DNA of 64,000 bases, from positions 11,302,001 through 11,366,000 of the forward strand of contig NC_060250.1 of the NCBI RefSeq assembly GCF_921293095.1, given 5' to 3'. Positions 35,470 through 49,199 of this stretch are shown here, one piece after another (within the stretch, counting starts at the first letter, position 1; every line of letters starts with the position of its first letter). Origin of the DNA: Ischnura elegans. Its lineage: Eukaryota > Arthropoda > Insecta > Odonata > Coenagrionidae. A model generated the notes under the pieces. That model made no database searches and was not told the DNA's origin. It saw only the letters and a list, made by a program, of their open reading frames with translations. The translations under genes were made by a program, and so were the position numbers.

Positions 35470-36000
35470 TCAAAAGGGGAGAGGCAGGATATATTCAAAT
35501 AAAAACAGTTCTGCATTTTCCACGCGCGATAGTTGACTTGTTATCACAATCATTGGACCATGGTGCATATATATATAAATACAAGAGAAAAAGAATATTG
35601 AAGGAATCTGAGCGTCTAACAGGAAGACCGAAAACATATATTTTAGGGTGGGTTGTAGCGGCACAATGGCGGAGGGCGCTTGGCGTGACGACAGCATTGC
35701 AGGGACCATTGCAAACAGAGCCCTGCTCACTTCGCTCCCAGAGTTAACATTACGCGCCAGAGAGCTCTAGCTTCTCTGCTAGCAGCTTCTTTTTATGAAT
35801 CACGAACACAGCTACTTTTTTTCCCTCCTCGTCATCCGTGGCGCTAGTAGTGTACCACCGCCGGATTCCTTTTCGACCTTCACGTCCTCTGTTCCTGCCC
35901 CTTCCCCCTACCTCCCTCACTCCAACCCTCTATTGCGCGGCAAATAAAAATGGCTGAGCGTTCCGTGAAGTATTAAAAAGAAAGCACGTGAGTATGTACG
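35470..36000. other. Mixed tract with GC-richer, CT-rich segment, unidentified
   Basis: A TATA-like ATATATATATAAAT lies at about 35566. GC-richer, CT-skewed sequence follows from 35640 to 35940. An ATG in a favourable context (AAAAATGGCTGAG, 35950) opens only eight codons before TAA. No exon or transcript could be supported. Confidence 0.3.
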
Positions 36001-39000
36001 GGACAAGAGCTCCCACCTCATCACGCTACACCGTCGTCATTTTTTTCGCTAATTTTCGTTAGAGAAATATTTTCGCTCTCTCTCTTCGCTCAACTTTTGC
36101 AGCGGAATAAAAAAAATTCTCACGGTCTTTAATTCCGTGTCATCTGACCTAATTTTTTTCTCCCGACAAGACCAGATTCTCACCAAGATTTCCTGCTGAC
36201 TCAGCAGAGGGCGACAATAAAAAAGAACTCGACCGAAATAATAAAATCGTCCACGGAAAAATACACGGATTAATGAATTTCGAGAGTTTCTCCCATTCTT
36301 TCTCCCAGTTCTCCTCAGGCACCAATAAAATTCATGCAACACATAAGCATTTTGTTCCCTTATTCATTGATTTAAGCATTATAAAATTATATTCGAAAGT
36401 ATCTACTACTAATCATGCCCAAAAAGTTGTTAGGCCTTGAATAATATTTTTTTTCCTGAACCTCTGGATTTTTCAGCTGACAGATTTGAGAAATCTGTTT
36501 TAATTCACTATCGGCAGTGAAAATCATTAATGATCAGAAGTGAAACCAAATGGCATTTTCATGAAACTTAAAGGAACGGAAAAATTTCCGGAGGGTATGG
36601 AACCCACAGCGTGGGATAAAATTTGCTGTTAAATGTATATAATTGCATGCAAAGGAATCAAACGGCATTAAAAAGGCTCAAAAGGAGATGATAACAGCAA
36701 GAAATATCGACTTCAAAGCAGGCAGAGCTCATGGGTTAGAGTTACCCTCTGCCGAATAGGATGCTATCTGACGTAACTTAGTGGAATCTATAATTCATAT
36801 AAAACCAGCCGGAAAAACTTTGTACACTTCCACAGGATAACTTTGTTTCACGACCAAAGTCTCGTCGAACAATTGATATCATCAGATGTTGATGAAGACC
36901 TGACAATTTTGACATCGCGGTGAAATGTATTGTTGATTCAACATAGCCTTTATGCATCATTCGAGGTACTACATTAATCAAAACATTTTCTGCAACAGAA
37001 TTGCGTTAATTTATTTCTATTCTTGTATCATTTGTGCATAGATTTAAATAGTTACGAAGTTGCGGAAGAATGGGATGAGAATTAGTAGATTTAATGAAGT
37101 TTGAACTGTGTGAATACATCAAAATTACAAATTACGACATGCTAGAGTTAAAGAGAGCAAACTGCTCGCTCCGCGAAGCTATGTTTTGACCCAAAGACGA
37201 TTACCGTACTGCATGATCACCATACTATTTTACATCATCATGAAAGACACACAAAGCGTTTACATTATTCATGGCGTTCTCGCCAACTGAATTTTTAAGA
37301 ACTTTAGCCAGCCTCGAATGCGATGCATTTAGAGTTGCGGCACCAACATTATGGAAGGTGCCTCTCGTGCAGTGCATTTGCAGTTATGCATTCTAAGCAA
37401 GATCAACATGATACACACAGTTGGTGAACTTTCATATTTTTTAGAGCATACTTCAGATTATAATTCTAGCCAACTGAGTTCAGTGTACGTCACTGATAGA
37501 GGGTTTAATCGGACATTTTACGATCCATAACGACAATATGACTATCAGATTATAAAATAGAGCATTCAAAGAAAAACAATTTATTATACAATAATTAAAA
37601 TATCTAAAGGTTTTAGGTCACATAATCCTCCAAAAATAAATTTGGATTTTTTGACTTTAGAGCCAGGCATTTCACTGCGTATTTTAGGACCATAAAAAAT
37701 CTACATGCATATTCGTACTCGGTACATGTACATGAGTGAATGCAGGATGGAATGAGATAAAATATATATTTTCAATCGCAATTCGTAGAAAATAGAAAAA
37801 TGTGCAACTCTTAAGGGATAATATGTTCAAAAGCTGTTTAATGTCACTTCCTAACTGATCGTAAGTACAATGTTCTGTTCATTTTGTTAAAAAAATGAAC
37901 ATTTGCAATTGCAAAATTAGCTCCGCAAATCGCAACGTAAAACTAATTCAAAACCACAAGGTTCACTAGTAATTTGAAATGTTGCTTTAATATTTGAATT
38001 CCGTCTGAACCAAAGCATGGGTCTTTAGCTTCAAATATATAAGCAGAATATTAATATCATAAGCGTGCTCCGCCAATCAAGGCGTAACCTAGATTACACA
38101 AGCGTATAGCGTGATAGGCCAGAATAAGAGAAGTGATGTGTTTGGAATGACTACAGCCGAAGATATGAAGAGAAAAACTTTAGGGGTTAATGGGGAAAAT
38201 CGATCTTTGAAAATTGTAAAAGTACTGAAAAGTGGTTTATCATATAGTTAAACCTCCGCTAGTAAATTTTCCTTGCAAATTCAAACAGCTATCTTGTATT
38301 TCAGGAGTTTCATTTTGATGAAAGTAAATGGCTTTGTTTCCAAGGAAAATGTAAAACTACAAGCAAGAAAAATCACTCAATGGAATAATCAGGGAAAAAA
38401 TTAAGAGTTTTCAACCAAATCCATTGGTCGATATGAATTTAATAATTTAAAAAAAACCTACAACAATTTCATTAAAAATGGAATCAACAGTTTTGAAGGA
38501 AGAGCTTGTGAGTGCAACGAAAACCTACGTTTAAGTGTACCACGTACTCTAACCGAATTCAACAAGCAAAATTTTTGTGATATCAACATTCCAAAAGTAA
38601 GAGATTTATTGGCAATTACCTCTATCCTTTTAGTAGGAATTTTTGCTTGAGATATGCTGAGACTTTGGTTTGATATTCGTCAAAATTAAATAAAAGGCAT
38701 ACATTAAAAAACTCTTTTCCACATGTTTAAAGTAACTCCATTCTACAAAATTACAATTCTTTTAACCCTGTGCCCCAAATGATCAAAATTATCCAATGCC
38801 GATTATTGTAGCTATGATAAGCAGGGAATGCTAATATGCATCAAATTTCAAGTAAAAATATATTACGAGAGAGCAGAAACCACCATATTTCTTCTTTTGA
38901 ATCCTCCCACATCTTACGGGAATATTTTCATAAGTTGGCAAAATCCAAAGAGGAAAAAATCAGCAAACAGTCAGTCCGTCTAAGGAAAGCGGAGAATGCG

Positions 39001-42000
39001 GAAGTTTAAGGAACGCTGGAATGGAACTGGAGGAATGGATCTGGAATCCTAGAAAGGATTGTCGGGAATGCAGGTAACGCGTATTATGCAGAGCAATGAA
39101 ATCATCGTCAAAGGAAAGCCAAGAAATAACTATCACGACCTCAAGTAAGGGCATTACAGGCGGATGAATAGACCACCAAGATGCGGAAAAAACTAGGAAG
39201 CATTGGAGCTAATGTAGCAGCTTTGACTCCCATTGTTATATTTTAATGTAAACGATCACTTTAACTTCAAATGAATCCCTAATAATATAATTTCAATATT
39301 TTTGGAATGTACCACTCTATAAACAATGGTCCTTTGATACCGAAGTAGATAATACGAAAAAAATTATCCAAATATCCAAAGCCAATCAATCCGTCGAAGC
39401 AATCGGTAATCATTGCATTTTTTCACAAATTATTTAGAACCAAATTTTGAAGTCGGACATAGCTTTCCTACGGAGGCGTCAATTTTGCATCCGAACTCTT
39501 AATTCACATTGAGTTAGAAGAGAAGTCCTTTATCTTCCCGATAGATTTATTTAGCGAACATAAAGAAACACACGTGTTGATATAAAGTACAGCATCTTTT
39601 AACAAATCATCATTTACAATTAAGATAAGTGGGTCCCTCTTAATTAAAAATAATTCTCTATGAAGGGAAAGAGTTGGCGAGAGGCATTACTTTGAAGGGA
39701 ATGCTCGCGAAAATTTTGGGGTACAATGGCGAATTAAAGGGGAGAAACCTGTATGAAATGAACCTTCATGATGCATGATAACAGCCAAAAACAATAACTA
39801 CCTTCATCCTCAAGTACTCTCCACGGTAAACAAACTAATACGTGCTAATAAGGAAAAACGGAATCGTTTCAAGTAAGAACTCAATTCTCAGAATATATTG
39901 AGATTTCACTGGATTTTATTAATAAAAACCCCAAATTAATCATAAAAATTAGCTCTACTTTTATTTATTACCCTAAATTATTAATGTAAAATGATTAAAT
40001 CGCTTATTAGAGCACATTATATGTATTATAACAAAGGAAGCTGGAAATGGCAGTCTTAGAGCTTAGTAATTAATAAGATATTACAGGCAGGATTGTTTAC
40101 ATGACGAAAATAATTAAATTCACTTTCAATAAACCCTTTCATTTCCAATTTAATTTTCCAGATCGGACGTTGAGCAGCTTCGGTTACTCAGGGCTACCGT
40201 GCGATTTTTTCCAGACTCATGCGGAATGATATTTTGAGAGGGTTGTTAAAAGTTTAGGATGTGACCGACCTGGGAAGATAGTAGCCAAATAGTATGAAGG
40301 AGCTTTGAAAGTGGATGACTAGGTCGTACAGTCTTGTTGGTTGGTATGACGAAACGTGTGATGATTCGCAGGACTAGACCGCGACATAAGCCCGTTTAAA
40401 ATTTTCGTGGTCGTTTCCCGAGATACTTCTCCTATATCTCTGCCACTGCATCATTTGACGTCAAAAAGTCAGTCAATGAGCGAGGACCCCAAGCTTTCCA
40501 TTGGACGAAGGGGAATGAGGTAGCGGAGAAACACCTTGCAAAATTTATGTGGCAGCTTGTTCATCAGGTGATTGGGTAAACATCGACAATTTTCAATTAT
40601 TTATTAAGAATACGGGAAGATTTCCTTCAATAATTTGTTGCGGCATTAATTGCATAGCTGAGGAAAGCCAATTGGCATACTTTCACTACATTTTCATAAA
40701 TGTTTTCACATTGATCACCTACGAGCAAATACCGGCCTTTGGAATCTGATTCGAATGAATTCAATCGAAGCAGTAAAAGTAGTAATGAAAAATGTGGAAT
40801 ACAAATATGGTTTATTTTTAGCTTAACTTTTAAAATATGATTCACTTTTTTAAGTTTTAGAACTTATAGTCGTCATATCATACAATATTGAAAAACGTTA
40901 AATATCCTGCAAAATTTTTCACGACGATTCTCCATCGGTAATCACAAATAAGTACTATATTTCATCAAATTCAAAATACACTTCAAAATCCCAGTCTATA
41001 GCTATCAACTTCAGTGATTCATGTCATATAACAATATTCGTTCCCAAATGAATAGAAAGGTTGCAGATGAAAATTTTAAAAATATAGTATAAGAAGAATA
41101 TTCATTAAGAAGACCGGTTCTTCAGAAAGTCCTTCGCATTTACAAGGATCCTTACCACTACTTATGAGGTATTTTTTTTATCATTTTACTATATTAACAA
41201 TTGAACCATGGTAACAAATAATTCATCTACTTAAAAATGACATTAAGTTTTGAAAATTTTGACGAAGAAAAAATCCTGAAGAAAGAGGAGGATTATATCA
41301 TTTTCAACAACAGTTGAAAGAACGGTTCCAATACATGGGTCTAATTATTTTAATCTTCAATCACAACCAATTTTTGGATACTAACAGAGAGTTTTCAACC
41401 ACCCACACAACGCATAAGCCTTCACGGACGAAACGCCTGCGATTTACTAAAAAAATCAAAGTTGGATCATATCCCGCATGCAAAAAATGTAGCAGAAAAG
41501 TTCGGTGAGTTTCGGCTCGAAATCTTCATCCCTTCCCTGGATGAAACCGAGTTTCTTTTCAATACTTTGCAAAGAACGGCAATCCCCTCTCACTTTCAGC
41601 TAGGAACTAGAATTAATTGTTCAGAAGAAGGGAGACTCTCGAACGCCTCGGGGTGTCGTCAAGGATACGATAGATTAACTCGTTAAAATTTGATATCCCA
41701 AGCCGACAAAACAACTCAAGGGACTTCCTGCAGTGGTGCGGTTAATTAAAGCCTGCCCAAAACAACGAAATTGGTAGGCAATAGAAGTTTTGCCGACTTG
41801 GAGATCCGCTGCCTCCTTCAGTTTCCCACTTCAGTAACAGAAAACCAAGCGATAATTTCATCAAGGACAGCGAGAAAAGAGTGATCAAGCGAAGTTTTGT
41901 TTCAGCCACTCCTGTGGGATAAGATAAAAAATATGGGCGGTATCCATGAGCAAACATCACTTGTTTGGAAAGATATAAAAATAGTCTCATTATATTCGAG

Positions 42001-45000
42001 CCACTCATTTCTTCAAGTTACATGAGAAGCGGGTAAAACAATGTTCTTGTAATATCAAAAAATGGAATAAAAAGAAACGCTTAAAAGTTGGCAACATTAT
42101 TACTTTGAATATTGACGCCATATTAAATAACAGGGAGAAAAAAAACTTTATGGAAAGTTGACTCAACCCATAAAAAAAAAGACTCCGGAAATGAGGATAA
42201 AGCCAAAATTTTCATATTTTTTGGTGGTGTTAAGAACAAAGCATGTTTTCCTTCTCTTCTCAAATTCTCAAAATATGCCATTCTACATTTACACATAATA
42301 GCCAAGAATTTGTTTCCAAAAAATGACTTTGAATGCCTTTGAAAGAGATACTGGCCAATATAGCTTTATTCCCGGAAAAACATTCTGCTGATACCGACTT
42401 TGCCTCAATTCCTCTGTCACAACATAACAACATTAACTCAGGTTTATGAGTCATAAACCCAAAAACCTGTATCGGAAGCAGGAAACCTTTTCACACAGTA
42501 CACAATGATTGTAAAACATGGGAATATGAGGATAAATTAAAAATGAATCCATTTTCTATTACAATGATGCATTGCATTTCATGTATCCTTGAGTTTTTAT
42601 TTTACGATTTTATTTACGATTATAAATAATTTGTTGTTGTAATTTTTAACTCCTCAAACTTAGCATAAAATCCGTCCTCTTGCTGGCACATACATCAATA
42701 ACTTATAAATAGTTACATGAAAATCAAAAAATGATAATATAAAACATCAACAACTACGATAGTTAGTTAACGTTAAAAAGATCATCAATAAGGTTTCAAC
42801 CGTCTTCCGACAGCAACAATGTAATAGCACAACTAAAAAGTTGTACACTAAAAAAGAAGGCATGATCTGGGGAAAGTAAATTTATATAAACATATCATAA
42901 AAAGGTTCAGTGAAATTGACATTTTCGTGGCATATTGCTCTCAGGAGCATAAATAAAAATCTTGAAGAGGTGATTAACAACACCGGCACCTGAAATTCTA
43001 GATCCCACCAAAAGGATGATTTATTTTAATAACGCACCGCAAAAACTTTAACGCTAGAAAAGGATGAAGTCAAGGCAGGAGAGAAGGGAAGAGAAAAGAC
43101 GATAAATTCTCACGAATCTTTTTATGAAATTACTAAATTTCACTTTCCTCTGGAATTTTATTTTCGAAACGAGTAAATTTCCATTAACATAGCATAATAA
43201 ATGGTCTCAATTTTGAGGCCACCAATCACCAAAAAAACGCAAACGATTCTGAAAGGTGTAATTCAGATTCTCTTTTCAACGAAGTATCTAAATACGCATC
43301 GTAACCGTCATTTGTTCTAGCCACAACTAACTCACTGGAGTGCACTGGTGATGGCGCTGCAGTTTAAATACCTCTTGGTGAGCATACCTAATGGTCCGAA
43401 TATGCTAGACGTGTACAGTGCAGACATTAACAGTGAAAAGAGTTTTAGAGTGATGTTCATTTTTGAACCGGCCCATTTCAGTGACCGTTCGCTTTGGCAG
43501 TTCGGTACCTTCATGACACATTTATACCCCAACCTTCAATTCGCGCTAATCATCACTCGTATGGTATACGCTTATTTATTTGTCTATACTGAGCAGTGAG
43601 AACTAACTGTGGTCAGGTGGCACCGTAAGGTTATACCTATCAAAAGATGGTATGTTATTTGAAGGTGACAAGCTGACTGTTGAGGTCATTTGTGCCATGA
43701 GGGAAGGGTAAAAGAGGGAAGCGTGGAGAGAATCCCAGAGTGGGCATTACCGTACTCACTGAAAGGCGCCCGAAAGGCATTCTACGGACGCACTGCTGTA
43801 CTTGAAATACCCTCCTCAAAGTACTGAAGCAGGGCAATTACTGAAATATTTCTGCTACCTTCGAAATTCGAAACTAAGCCCGTGAGGTGGGAGACCAACT
43901 CACTACCTCACACTCTCTACCCTATACATCCAAAGATACTATGACAGTCATTTTCTAAATAAAATTGCAGAAAATAAATATCATGGCGGAAAAAACTTAA
44001 ACACACACCTTAATTTCTCCGATGAATTGCATGAACTGTGTTCAGGAATATCCATTGATTCATATGTATTTAATACCTGCTTGTTTAAAAGTAATTGTAG
44101 AAAAAAACTGACCAGGCAACTGATTACTTCTTATCAACGAAAACATGACGGTAAGAGCGAGTTAATAACCTAATTGATGTTTCGAGGAAAATGAGAAAAA
44201 TAATGGGTTTTATACTCATAGAGTATTACTTAAATTTTCAGCAATGTCTGCTGAACTAGTTTGGAATTTGTTATCGAAATAGCAATTTCTGCTGCTTAAG
44301 GGTAGGAGGGACTTGGTTTTGGCTGGGCTTTGTTTGTCATTAGTATCCTCACTGTTTCGATTGAATCCATTTAGTCCGGTAGTCTATGGTGAAAACCCCG
44401 AGATGAAATCTCTTCCCTTCGGTGGGCCAGAATTTTGGGGCTTTGACAAGGGGAGTGAAGTGCACGAAAAAAAAACGGATTCAGTGGATGTGGAAAATTC
44501 ATTGTTTTGCAGAAATTGGCTATTATATGTTTCAGACACTTAGGTCTACAATTGGACTGTTGATGTATGATATATTTTTATATTGAACGATATGTAGTAA
44601 TTTATTTCAAGGTGGAAAACGAAGGGCTGAGAGAGATTTTTGGGGAAGGTGTGAGCAGTGAGTAAAAACATCCCCCGTTTTCCTTTCTCCCCCCCAAAAA
44701 AATATAAAAAAGCATCCCCGTTAAACTCTTACGGATGCGATTCTAGCCCTCTCCGCCGATAAATAAAATCCATCTCCTCATGGAATGCAGCGCCCGCCAC
44801 AACAAACACTTGTTTCGAGCCGGAGCTTACGGCGATTATCCCCCCGCACCCCTACACTTAGTTCCCACCCTACGGCCCCCCACACCTTCCCACCGCCGAA
44901 ATTCTCTCTTCAGAACTCCACGACTCCTTTCACCAATTCGCGCGTATTTACGTTACGCGGATTGTAATTAGCTTTTAATGGATTCCATGAGTTCTGAGCG

Positions 45001-46454
45001 TGTAGGTGGATTTAGTCGAGAAAACGAGAGGCTTGGCTAAGTGAATGTGTCCGTGAAACAGCAAAAGCAAGGCAGGCAGGCGAGGCAGCGATTAAAATTT
45101 CTTCGCCAAATATTTGCCTTCGGGCGTGAGTCGACTGTTGCACGGGAAAACTCTGTGTTGCTACGTGAGCAAGTTAATTAAAATTGTCCGTAGGAGGCGA
45201 CTCGATCTCGGATAAACCATGCAATTTCAAACTTGCGATTAAGGATACCATCAGGATCAATCGATTAAAAATATAATTATCTCACAATTTTCTATGTTAC
45301 TCTGTTGCAGTAATATTTCAAAAAAAGGTCTCGTAGCACCGTCAAAACAATCAATTAATATTATCACCATTTTATTAATGTGTAATGATTCATAAAATTT
45401 TAAAATCAAGCAATGTATTTTCTTCAAAAATTTCTACCACAAAGATGACATTTTTTTGTGAGAATTTAATGGTACGATGTGATAAACGCGATGAACAGAC
45501 ATCGTAATTCTTTTGTTCGATCAGTTTTACATTTCATCAGCACCAATAATAATTTATGTATTTATGTTTTTACTGGAATAATGTCTAAACTTGAGAAGAG
45601 TAGCGAGTGCTTCACAACAGATTAAAGTGGCATAACTTGGTTTTGAATGGCCATAATTTGAATAAGGATCAAATATCTCTTGGAAGTAGCCAGCTGTATG
45701 GAAAATAAAAATATCAATTGACATCCGCATGAACACAAAATGATATACGGTTTGGTGTCTGTGGTAAACCACTCCCCTTCCCGCACTCCAATTTTGTGAT
45801 TCTTTTTTGTAAGGAGGACGAGCGTTTGGAGATACAGGATAATGAAGAACCCATTCTCAAAACGCGCTTCGATACGATGTGGACGTTTAGAGTAAATACA
45901 TATTATATTAAGTTATATAAACTCCAAAATGATTTATTTGCACCTCTAAAAAAATATTATTATTACTAAAGGTTGCCGGAGCCCTCTCCTCTACCACACA
46001 AAAGTGTTATTGTATTTAGCTGAAGCTTTTAATTTCTCACAGAGCAGATTCAGTCTATTCGTAGGTATTTCATCCCACTTCCTTCAAATTTGAACGCAAA
46101 AAATAACAATAATAACAGCAACGGGGTAATTTCTGGTAGGTCTCACGGACATTTTGGCTGAGAATTGCGAATATATATGATTCAGTGTCGAAAAGGTCCC
46201 AGGAAATTATAAATCCAGGATATATTATTTTCTATTTGAGCACCACAGGAAGGTAGTGGTGAAAAATACAGGATCTACAAACACGGATTTATTTAGATGA
46301 TTACAATTTCCATGGAGTGGCTCATCATGAAGGATGGTTCAGTTAGATGACGGTGGAGGTCACCTCATTCTGAGGCACGGGGTTTTAGATTTCACATAGT
46401 AAATGAAGGGGGCCTATCTCTGAAATCTCTAAAATTCCGTGCAAAATGAGGATT
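36001..46454. other. About 10.4 kb without an identifiable feature
   Basis: Predominantly AT-rich, stop-dense on both strands. I looked at each open frame above 60 codons (for example 36049-36342, 41462-41686, 41742-42008, 43348-43599, 44313-44543) and found no domain, coiled coil, or repeat signature. A few GC-richer stretches (40170-40520, 43640-43900, 44740-44990) carry no recognisable element ends. Ancient repeats too diverged to recognise by eye are likely. Confidence 0.5.
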
Positions 46455-46530
46455 TATGTTTGAGGGATTTAAAACCGGGAGCCTCGACCAGTAGCATGCC
46501 GCGATATCGACTGGGCAAGTATACCCTCAA
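46455..46530 (-). mobile_element. tRNA-like SINE head (degenerate)
   Basis: Read on the minus strand, an A-box-like TTGCCCAGTCGATAT (plus 46504-46518) is followed about 27 nt later by a B-box-like GGTTTTAAATCC (plus 46465-46476), with CATGCTACTGGTCGAGG between. The spacing fits a tRNA-derived Pol III promoter, but acceptor-stem pairing is lost. The sequence differs from the SINE pair at 29.9 and 33.5 kb, so if real it is a separate family or a lone tRNA pseudogene. Confidence 0.42.
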
Positions 46531-48943
46531 ATTTCCGACCAAGATTAGGTTAATTTGGAAATAAAAACTATGATTACATAAATAACGCACAAAATGCAAG
46601 TCAAAATAATTAGTAGTTGGAGGGCAGTAATAATACAACAACGAAATATACAAAAAAATAGTCGGTCAGATGGGAACGTAAAATTTTGCGAAACAATAAT
46701 GAAGGGGTAGTGAAAATATATCAGTAAAATAAGAATTATCATCTATACAAAATTGTTATGACCGATTTTCAACGTTATCGTTCACACATTCTTTGAATTT
46801 TTATTTCTTCCTAATTTAGAAGAACATTTTTAATACCATTGGAATTTTACCTGGGTGATAAAACAAATTTTATTATTCCAAAATGTATTGAAATCGTTCG
46901 TGTAGTAGCACTTAAGTATTTGTGGAAAATAACCATAGAGCTTTACCAACATACTAAAGGGTATTGATTTCGCCTAATGTCCGCATTACTTGTAAGTTTC
47001 ATCCACTTCCGCATCCACCTTTATACTGACTTTCCCTTTGGTAATCGCCTTCATCTAACAGCAACCAAAAGAGAGATAGCGCACTCTACTGGGGAAGGTG
47101 GAAAACAAACGAGCAGCGAAAATCGAAATGCGCTGTGTTTGGAGGGAGGTTGCGCACCGTTTACGTAAGCAATTAAGAGAAGGCTGCAGATGGCTCCCCG
47201 TGTCATTTAATCCCACTCCTCTCACGGCATGCACACAAGTGTTTGAAGACTTGCCGAAGACACGCAAGTTAAGCATCCTAATTGGAACGTAAGCAAAACG
47301 ATTCGCAGCGAAAAATGACTTTTAACGTACGTAGGTAACCGAATTCTGAGAGAAATAAAAGTAAATTCTGGTTTATTGACTCCGGAGCTTTCGAAAACGG
47401 CTGCTATAGGCACAATCGATGCATTTAACTGCTACCAGTGGCTTCTAAGCGATAAACAATCTTATTTAATGCTTCAGAAATTGCAAATAATTTGCCTTAA
47501 GGCAGCGAAAGAATGATTCATAATGCGCTCCTCAGCGACTCTCTAAGCATAAGATCCGACAGTGATTAATAATATGATGAGATGCATTTTAGGCTGTTTA
47601 TGAATTTTATTATTACATCCGGGGCAAGGATAAGGCATCTAATTTTATAGAACTACCAAACACAACGTTCAGTTGAAGGGCGCCCTCAGATAGAAAATAA
47701 ATCACAATATGCTATTTAAAGCTGCAATTATTGTTTACATTTACAAGCATTATAACAAAATGAATATATTTCTCGGTCAAAATTATACGTGGTACAACAG
47801 TAGACGCTATGCGTCATTTCAGCGATTACCTCAAATGCATTGAGGGATGAAAATATAGAGCGCTCTTTATTTCAAGCGTGTTACAAATTTCCTCTATCTT
47901 CCTGATATCTACCGTCGCCTCACCCTACAAAGAAGAATACCTTACGATCAACCTAACACGTTTATTAATATATTTAAATCATTATTATCCTAGAGCCGTT
48001 ACGCCAATAAAATTGAAAATTTTAACAAAATCATGAAAGGAGACAGAATACTAGAACACTATAGAAACTTACAAAAAACAAAGCGGAGGAGAAAAGAAAA
48101 GATTGGATTAGCTGTGAGATATGGGACAAAGCTTGTTCAGTGAAATTGTTGCAGGTTAAGTAAAAAGGATCGATGGATGGAAGGAGTGAGTTTCGAAGGG
48201 AGGAGAGACGAGATAACGGTAAGCGCTTGGCTAGGGAAATCCTGGGAATATGCAGACGGAGTAGAAAGAGAGAGAGCGGGTTGATTGAGTTAGTATTCCA
48301 AAATTCAACTGAAAAAGGAGTTCATGACTGTCATAAGTGGAGTATAGGGTATTATAAAGTAATTTTAAAGTCATTTTTAATCTATGTTTATGTGGGTTAG
48401 CTACTGAAAGAGAAGACATCACACCATTAGAAGCCTAATTTTGAAAATGTGGGACTATATTTCTAACTATTTGAAAATGGAAGTTAAGTAGTAAGAAAAA
48501 CAATGCCTGAAAGAGATTACTCGCATTGTGATTCCCAGACATCATTATTAAAGAGCGGATAATAATAACTGACGCTTCAAAATGAAGACGCCTCTAATAT
48601 TTATTGCACTTAACTTAAAGCCATGAGTCACACATAAAATGATAGAACAACTCATACAGTTTTACATAAAAGCAAACAGTTGATCAATGTGACCACCACT
48701 AGTCACACGGCACACATCAACACGTTATGCAACTTCTTCCCAAACCTTGATTACTGTCTCTCGAGTATTTGCTACTTGCCCTTTCAAACGAATGGTGGCG
48801 GAAACATTGGGTGCGCAAGAGAATTGCTGCAAAAAATGTATCAGTTGCTATTTCATTTGAGATATAGCTTACATCTGTAATAGTTAAGTGAAATAAATAT
48901 TATAATGTATTAAAACTTCGCTATTAATTATGAAACACCCAAA
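46531..48943. other. Non-coding tract, nothing identified
   Basis: AT-rich with a slightly GC-richer stretch at 46990-47290 where frames on both strands overlap. The frame at 48173-48400 is Arg-rich at its start with no motif. Confidence 0.5.
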
Positions 48944-49199
48944 GGCGGATTTAGGGGGGGAAGGAGGCACGTACCCCCAGATGCTTAAAAAATAGACAAA
49001 ATGTTTAATGCGGTTATTATTAAGTTTTTTTTTTGTTTTGCGTATTACGGAGCCTCAACATTAATTTCATATCAATAACTTTTTTATTAAATTTTATAGA
49101 ATATTTCGTACAGTAATTGTAATATCTTGTTATATATATCTCAATTATAAGAAGATCGCCTGCCTGTCAGGCCCCCCCAAAAAAAATCCTGGATCCTGG
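48944..49199. mobile_element. Possible miniature element with G/C-tract ends
   Basis: The left end reads GGCGGATTTAGGGGGGG (48944-48960) and the right end, on the minus strand, CCAGGATCCAGGA then T8 and G7 (from 49199). The two ends share GGAT-x-x-AGG followed by a T/G tract, so they are loosely inverted. The interior is AT-rich and non-coding and contains CACGTACCCCCAG, resembling the terminal motif of the 30.6-kb element. No convincing target duplication was found, so boundaries are tentative. Confidence 0.4.

Noticed and set aside
35941-35976. ATG in good translation context (AAAAATGGCTGAG) after a CT-rich, 5'UTR-like stretch
   Set aside because: Stops after eight codons and no splice donor or downstream coding exon could be supported.
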